Below, one piece after another: positions 49,701 through 58,700 of a stretch of DNA of 64,000 bases; position 1 is the first letter of the stretch, and each line of letters starts with the position of its first letter. The position numbers and the translations under genes were made by a program. This DNA is from Scolanthus callimorphus (taxonomy: Eukaryota; Cnidaria; Anthozoa; Actiniaria; Edwardsiidae). The stretch covers positions 31,323,577-31,387,576 of the forward strand of contig CM066913.1 of assembly GCA_033964015.1 (NCBI GenBank), given 5' to 3'. Below the pieces are notes generated by a model. The model did no database searches, had not been told where the DNA came from, and worked only from the letters and a program-made list of their open reading frames with translations.

Positions 49701-52700
49701 AACCAGATGAGTACCTTTGTTGAGCGTTCTTGTTCAATCCGCCTTATACTATGATGGAAACGGTCAATCTGGTAAGTCTAAGGACCCTGTCAAACCAGAT
49801 GACTACCTTGGTTGAGCGTCCTTGTTCAATCCGCCTTATACTATGATGGAAACGGTCAATCTGGTAAGTCTAAGGACCCTGTCAAACCGGATGAGTACCT
49901 TGGTTGAGCGTCCTTGTTCAATCCGCCTTATACTATGATGGAAACGGTCAATCTGGTAAGTCTAAGGACCCTGTCAAACCCGATGAGTACCTTGGTTGAG
50001 TGTCTTTGTTCAATCCGCCTTATACAATGATGGAAACTGTCAATCTGGTAAGTCTAAGGACCCTGTCAAACCCGATGAGTACCTTTGTTGAGCGTCCTTG
50101 TTCAATCCGCCTTATACTATGATGAAAACTGTCAATCTGGTAAGTCTAAGGGCCCTGTCAAACCAGATGAGTACCTTTGTTGAGCGTCTTTGTTCAATCC
50201 GCCTTATACTATGATGGAAACTGTCAATCTGGTAAGTCTAATGGCCCAGTCAAACCCGATGAGTACCTTTGTTGAGCGTCCTTGTTCAATCCGCCTTATA
50301 CTATGATGGAAACTGTCAATCTGGTAAGTCTAATGGCCCAGTCAAACCAGATGAGTACCTTTGTTGAGCGTTCTTGTTCAATCCGCCTTATACTATGATG
50401 GAAACTGTCAATCTGGTAAGTCTAATGGCCCAGTCAAACCAGATGAGTACCTTTGTTGAGCGTTCTTGTTCAATCCGCCTTATACTATAATGGAAACTGT
50501 CAATCTGGTAAGTCTAAGGACCCAGTCAAACCAGATGAGTACCTTTGTTGAGCGTCTTTGTTCAATCCGCCTTATACTATGATGGAAACTGTCAATCTGG
50601 TAAGTCTAATGGCCCAATCAAACCCGATGAGTACCTTTGTTGAGCGTCCTTGTTCAATCCGCCTTATACTATGATGGAAACTGTCAATCTGGTAAGTCTA
50701 ATGGCCCAGTCAAACCAGATGAGTACCTTTGTTGAGCGTCCTTGTTCAATCCGCCTTATACTATGATGGAAACTGTCAATCTGGTAAGTCTAATGGCCCA
50801 GTCAAACCAGATGAGTACCTTTGTTGAGTGTCCTTGTTCAATCCGCCTTATACTATGATTGAAACTGTCAATCTGGTAAGTCTAATGGCCCAGTCAAACC
50901 AGATGAGTACCTTTGTTGAGCGTTCTTGTTCAATCCGCCTTATGCTATGATGGAAACTGTCAATCTGGTAAGTCTAAGGACCCTGTCAAACCCGATGAGT
51001 ACCTTTGTTGAGCGTCTTTGTTCAACCCGCCTTATAACTATGATTGACGCCTGATCTGTTACCCAAGTTCCCATGGTCTGTTTAGCGGGGATGTGAAATT
51101 AGTTGAACAACATTGTATCCACTCATATTAAAATCTTCAAGAGCTTATTCAACTGTCCGAGCCCTGACCTTACAACTCCACTGTAACTTTCATTCAAATC
51201 TGCTATAGGGACACCAAACCACCCACTAGGTCAACTCACTGTGAACGAACCGTATATGTCTTGGTTAGTTAGCACTGCCCAGGTTTAACGTTCCCTACCA
51301 AAGGGTTTTTAGTCGCACCGAGGTTGAGATTCCTTCGCATTCCCTTCACTTCTAGGAGAAGAGATTCACAGTAAAATACCTCAGCCGAAAAAAAAAAAAC
51401 GGTTCCGTTGTACTTCCATCCATGGTACTAGCCCGATGGGTACTACAGCAGTAACCACGAAATTTCCAAGACTTTCACGGCGATTTGCCACACTAGATTT
51501 TCTACCCACTACAATCACAATGTCAACTATGCAAAGCCTACACGCGTGTGTCATGTGACCGGCACTCTAGCATCCTAGCCACAGGGGTCCCATGGAAATA
51601 AGTTCGCTCATAGCAAATTGGCCGCTGGAATAAGACACTTAACGCAATGCATAAATATTTCTATCATTATCATCCTTGCTAGTGTGTCCAATATGTTGAC
51701 GAGACCGTGTTACCAGGCCTTGTTCCACGAATATCAGAGCTCTTACGTCGAGGGGTTGGACTTGGAACAAAGGTACGTCCCTTGTTTAGCACATAAGATA
51801 TTTTAGCAAATAATGTCCGCTTGTATACCATGCCGCGGAACATGAAGCCATTCAGAAAGCAGGAAAGCCGTTGTATATTTACTGGTTTTCTGTGAAACAC
51901 TAAGGAATATTTCACTTGAAATGTTCTTGTCTGTGATTGGGTAATGTGTTATAGGATTATCGGAACTTTCATCGACAGTATTCCAATGAACCGTCCCTTA
52001 TGCCCTGCGCCTAAACATTTTGTTAAAAAATTTGACAGGGGTGTATATACAAGGCTTTCTCGTGGCTTACCGTGGAATATCCCACTGGTCAAGTGTATTT
52101 CATAAACGGTCGTGTGTATACCGAGAAATGCAAGTGCCGTGCGGGATATTTTCATGTTATTATTCAGCACATCGATGCACTGCCCAAATATGGTCATTGG
52201 AACGCCAATAGCTGTCTTCTGTACATGACATATATCCGTCGTCTGAGGGAAATATGATGTGTTGAGCTCGTAAATAATAAACAAAAGTAACTGTTTTTCA
52301 GGGGTTTTGTGCTATCGATGTGTTGAATAGTAAACAAAAAAAGACAAACCATTATCCTGCTCGATTTTTCGTCTGATTTAGCCAACTCGGGACTGCGTCC
52401 CTGATCAGACGATATTCTGCGTAATCTTACAGAATAATGGTTAAGTATACGACACACAAATATCGTGGTTAGTATGTATAGGACGGAATATAAACGTTGT
52501 CAACTGGTTAAAGTGTCTCGAGGATTCACGAGATTTATCCTTGCTGTATGTCTGTGTATTTTGAATAGATCATGTTGGAATTACGCTCCAATGCTGACGA
52601 GACAAAAGCTTCAGATCGAGGCTCTCTCCTAGTTCCAACACATTAATAGTAATTTTAGAAGAGAGCCTCGAATTGAGGTTATTCTTTGTAGGCATTGGAG

Positions 52701-55700
52701 CGTAATTTGAACATTGCCTATTGCATAAGTGCAGTTTTTTCAGTGAAATTGTAATCGGCTCGATTTGTATTGGGCAGGTAAGAATTTAGTTTGATTACAA
52801 GCTGGTTGCTTGGCTTCAACAATGTAATCTCGATTTGTTACTTGCTTTTCTCTTCATTTGATCTTTGAGTAGGTTGGCAGCTCAGGCTTCGTAGTCTCCC
52901 TATGCATGCAGTGTCCACAAGATCTGACGCCGTACGCTGGTATGATAATCATCTTTTATTTTGGCTTTCTAAAACTCATGATTAGTCAATAAGGCAAACA
53001 CAATGGAAATCAGGACCATGAAGGCCGTTTGTATACCCCGATAGCAATTAGCATTTTGGGGAGTCCATGAATATTTTCAGGGAACAGCTGTTCTGATTGG
53101 TTGCCATATCATAATGGTGCTCAATCAGCCAGAAACGATATAGAACTGCTGCGCACTGAACTGAATCTGATATAGAACTCCGGTGACGTCAGAGTTCTAT
53201 ATCAGATCCAGTTCAGTGAGCACAGTCCTCTATCAAGTTTGGCTCACTGAGCATCAGTAATGATAGGACAACTCACCAGAAGAGCAGGTTTCCCCGATAA
53301 CATTCATGGAGACCCCATCTCTTACAAACGCTCTGTGGTCATGATTTCCACCTTTTCCCGTAACCTACGAAAAAAGAACGCATGTTAGCCATGAATACGT
53401 CCATTTTGTAAAACGATAGTTCATTTATCACATTTATTAATTTTCGGTGGCCATGATTTAAACATCCAACAACGACTCGCGGGCAGTGCCGACCACCCTT
53501 CTGTGAAGATTTCGTGAAACGAGCCAAAACGGACATCTTTGACAATTATTTGGTAATACTTGAGTTGAATTGGGCTCAAAATCATGCACAGATAAACGAA
53601 TTTAACTCACCCGTCAAAGTTACTCTACTTGGCGAGTCCGTACGAACCGCACTGCTTTGTTAAACGAGAATGAATGGGCAAATTGCATATGATGCATTAC
53701 GCGCATGACAAAAAAAATTTCGTCAAAGAAATTTGAATCATAAAAAGAATAAAAAACAATAGGAAACACTGCCCCCAAAACTAATGACAGCCCTATCTTT
53801 ACAAAAGCTAATCAGAAAGCCCTAGCATTATTATAGGTATCGCTGGTATCGCTAATACATTCATTTCTTTTCTATGACATTTTAACGGCATTTCTTTGCT
53901 CATCATTATTATAGGTAAATAAGTGACAGCTATTCCAAAGGGAATTCTTCTCTTTTTGAAAGTCATGTAATTATGAACAGACTTTTTGTCCCAGCACTGA
54001 AGATATGTCAATTATTCGTAACGCCTCTCTAAATACACTATTCGTAATGAAAAGCTCTCATTGTCAATCTTTTGTTTGCCATTTCAAAATAGCTAAACAA
54101 TACAACTTGAAGCCAGTCTATATCAGATTTCTTATTCTCGATTTCAATGAAGTAGTTCTCACAAATTTATTTCCTTTTTTTAACTAGCTTGGAATTATGA
54201 ATTATTACTGGCAACCGTTTTAGAAGTAGTTTACAAAACTCGCTGTCATGTTTTATCGGCAGATAGAAACACTCGGCTTCGCCTCGTGCCGATAAAACAT
54301 TCCAGCTCGTTTTGTAAACATTACTTATCATCATCATCATCACTTTATTATTTACTGTGCGACTACGTCAACCGGGCCATTTTGTAATAAGTTATAGCCA
54401 ATCAGAAAGCGAGTACAGAACAAAGGATCTTGACTTTCTTGAGATCACGGGCGTCAAAATAGTAGCCTTTCTCTAAAATTGTGAAAATTATGAGCAAAAA
54501 ATCAATTCAAAATACTTAATTACTCACGGCCAAACGTAATTCAGATAATAAGTTTCCTAAAAATGGTTTGAATCTGTGAATGACAAACTTTTTTGCGGGA
54601 TGGCCCGGTTGACGTAGTCGCACAGTAAAATATTTCTAGATATGAAATGAAATGACTCAAACCGAATCGCGTAGCAACAGTGCAAGGAAAATCTATCTTT
54701 GTTGGTTTAAAACACCTGGAAAATCAATAGCAAAACAAGAATAAAACGAAGAAACAAATGAGAAAACAACGTTCCGAGCAAGCTGCTACACTAGAACTCA
54801 CATTTTTTGTAGAGCTGTTTGCTTTTGACTTTCGCCATTGATTGGCTATTAGGATAATGGTTCATGACGAACGCCCGATGGTTACAAGTCCCCCTTCAGT
54901 ATTGTTTTAGGATTGACTCAGAATGTCCATGGTAACAGAGGTGTCTATCGGCGAAAGACATCGGCTACCAGGGTAAAACATTGTCAGCAGAGATCAACAT
55001 GGGGCAGAATGGCCATTGTTCTTGAATACACCATTATAAAATGTGGCCTTTTCTTCCCTGGAAATAAATAAGATCCAGTCCTCCAGATCTAGTTTTCGTG
55101 AGGAGGCCAAAAGTTTGATATATTACAATAGATTATTTAATTGATTCAGAAAAAAAAAACTCTTATTTCTGTACCCTGATGATCAAACTAGTTAAAAGCA
55201 CTCATTAAGACATTCTATACATTTGTTTTTAGGTAAACTGTTGTCTTCGCTTCTGTCCGGTTTGTCAGACCGAAGCGCGTCTGTTCGCAAGTCATACGCG
55301 ACAACAATAGGCCACGTAGTTAAGGTACGCCTTGGTTGTCTCTCATAATGGAGCTCCTCAACGGCCAAAGGCCGCAGAGTGGAGCACCACACCTAAGAAA
55401 AACCGTCCACAATGATCGTAAATATAGCGCATATTTGAAATCCACAGGGTACCCAAAACCTCACATGCTACGGTAGCTACAAAACCATCGCAAAGCGGGG
55501 ACGATCAGAAATGGCCGGCCACGCGACTAACCCCCCCCCCCCCCCCCCCCCTCCCCCTCCCCCCGTGAAATCCAAGGCACCGCGATGATTGTGAACGTGA
55601 AATACAGGCATAGTATATCCGCTGTAGCCCACAAGCCAACCGAACTCTAAATAGTCACACATAACTTATCCTCATAGTCTCATAAGTAGTCAAGCCGTGA

Positions 55701-58700
55701 TACTGAGATTCGTAAGGTCGAAGGAACCGGTGGGCGAGTTCCGACACACCGTCCCCATCCACGGTTTCCAAGTAGCCATGAACCGGGACGAAAGTGTTCA
55801 GTTTTTTCAAGTAAAAGGACAGTCCACCGATTCCTCTCTGTGATTTTCCTGCTTGTCATTCGTGCCAACACTTAGCGCAGATATGACGCTCCGCTTTGCG
55901 CTCCTCTCTAACGAAACCGAGATGTGACTTGTTGGTGTAGGAGCAACTCCCGTTTTGAAATTCTCGACAGAACAACACAGGAGAAGCGGCCGTAGCTTGA
56001 GAGGTTAACTGAGACTCCAGAAGTCTCCCATGCAGAGTCCTGCCCTCGAGATGAAAGAAAGAATCTCCCCAGCGCAGAAAACCCTTCTCTATCTCTAGCA
56101 GGACTGCTGCATGGAAGGCGAGAACGGCCTCCCATTGGTATTGCTGAGCAAAATACATCAACGAAATCAAATGTTTTTTGCGCTCGGACCGTTCTAGTTG
56201 GCTAACGTCGGGAGATTGCAGAATCTGCATGTAGCCAGCCACGAATTCGGGCAGCGTTAACTGTTCGTACGTAGGCGCACGGGATATGCGGGTCACACAC
56301 AAGAAACGCTGAGGCCAGAGTTGTTTTACCATCACCGCAGAAGTGGGCCGATCCTCCTTGCCCGATTTCAGAGACTTGCCGCGCTTTGTACGCCAAGAAA
56401 ATCTCTCACGCGCCGCTGCTGCTCCTTCCAAGTCGTCTGAATCCGACAGGTCGCTCTCTGTATCTGTAGGAACAGTGCAACGAGCCAGCTGGCGATCATA
56501 AGGCGAAGCGAGATCCCGCATCGCCCGGCGATTGGGCAAAGCAACTTCCTCCGCGGATGATCCTCCCCGCGTTCGAGAGGCAGGAGCAGACGGCCACCTT
56601 GTTAGTTGCATACTGGTCTTCATCTCCTGGGTTTCAGACCGAAGAGTCTTCATTTCCTCGCAAAGCTGAGCCACGGAATCCGTCAGACGCTGGAACATAG
56701 TGTCGTGGCCAAATGAAGTGGTTGGAATCGATGAGGAAGCATGCGAAGGTGTAGCCTCCGGAGCTGGCGAGGATGGCCCTTGACAGTGGAGTCCTGCGCT
56801 ACCAAACGTGTGCGCCGAGAGGGCCGTTTTACAGCCGGAGCATTTCCTCTTGCGACCTCCCATTTAAATACAAGTTAACGGTACACTACTAAGCGTAACT
56901 AAAACTACAGCGCAAGGAGCTTAAAGAGTTGAGCGTGTGCTCCAAGCTGTTACAAGTGACAACTGACATGCGATACGATAATAATACGACATTTACCATC
57001 TGAGCATTAGTCCCTTTGCGTTCGAAGGCCTAATGGGTGGTAAATAGACCTCCTCGGTTTGGGCGTAATGTTTTCCCATTTAAGATCACGTGGCATTCCC
57101 ATGAGTATTCTCTCTTTGTTTGGAATGCTTCCATATTCATATATCCTTCGGTGCGTTGCAGAAAAAGAAAGAAAGAATACTCATGGGAATGCCACGTGAT
57201 CTGAAATGGGAAAACGTTACGCCTAAGCCGAGGAGGTCTCGTGAAAGGTAAACATCCATAATATGACTTTTTTCCGAAATTCATTTGATACTGTCCTAAA
57301 GTATATTTCTAAAACCTCAAATGACGCTTCAACTGTTTTCCTAGGCTTCAATTGACCATTCTTTTGTATTGCTCGCCACTCATTTTCTGTTATTCTAGCA
57401 CTTTCATTTTAGGTAAAATTTCACATTCGCGAAGCTCCTGACCCCGCACGATTTAAGATATCGGCCTCAAATTTTCTGTGTCGTTAGAAAATGATAACAA
57501 GTAAAAAACCGTGACATTTGAAAAAGATTTTATGACAACTTTTGCTGCCACAAATTGTAAAAAATACAATTTTCAACTTTGCAACCTAATATTTTCGTAA
57601 ATATGTAAAATATCGAAAATCGCTGACATGGTTTTGCAGTTCATTTCTCCGAGATTATAATCCGACAACGTGTGAAATTGTGCAGCAAATCGCTAGAGGT
57701 CTGGAGCTTCTCAAGTAAACAAGGTAGTTTTTAGTTCGGGGTCTTAAAAATACAAGAAAAATTTAAACTTCGATAAACTAAATAACTTCATAAGATAGAG
57801 CAATCTTTGAGCTTTAAAATGATATATAGCTGATTATCATTGCAACGCGACGAGAATTATGTTTCCGAATACACCCCTCACGGGTTTACAGAGACCTTTT
57901 AAAAATGTCAAAGAAGGTTCCTTTTCAGAGCTTTAAGTTATTTTAAAACCATAACTAATTATATAATAAAGAAAACAAGCTATAATAAATGTGTGCTGTG
58001 TGTTGTATTGGGGGCATTTCTGCTAGTCAACAAGTGAGAATGCCATACAGAACCTGTTAAGGGAACCTGTTATTGGAGTACCGCTCTGTTGGTGTGCCCT
58101 GCCCTTTACATTATGGGCGAATCATGTAAATAAAAATAAATAAAAATAAAAAGAACAATGGCCAACAAGGGTGAAATAGCTCATCACAAAGACAAGCTTT
58201 TGCGAGTAATACAATATTTTTTTTCGACCTTTTTTGTATGAATCTTATAAAAAAATGAATACAGAATTGTATAAAATTATACAGAGTTGCATAAAGAAGA
58301 AACTAAAAAAAATTAAAGCTTGAAATCCAAATACTTTTTAATAGCTTTCAGAGAGTTTAAATTGCAACTGTTTCACGGAACCAGTAAAGCATCATTGTTT
58401 GTTTTAAGACGTCCGCATATCCATTATAGGCTCTTAAAAGTGCCTTTAAATCAGCTTTAATTGACAACTTAAAGTTTCATAAAGCTTGTTTTACCATAGT
58501 TAAGGATCAGTTTTGTCTTTCTTGACATACTTATAGCGTTTATGTTGTTTTGTTCATTAATCAAGTTGCGCTCTAGCTTCGTTTAAAGCCATGTTTTCAT
58601 GTAGGTACATAGTTTTCTAGAAACATCTGTTTCTGAGGTGCTGCTTAAATAAGATATAACTTATGCATAAACCTATTTAGGTTCTTCTTTATAGACTTCT

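Noticed and set aside
49659..51045. CRISPR-like regular array
   Set aside because: The whole 92-bp unit is repeated without variable spacers, and the sequence is eukaryotic intron. It is a minisatellite.
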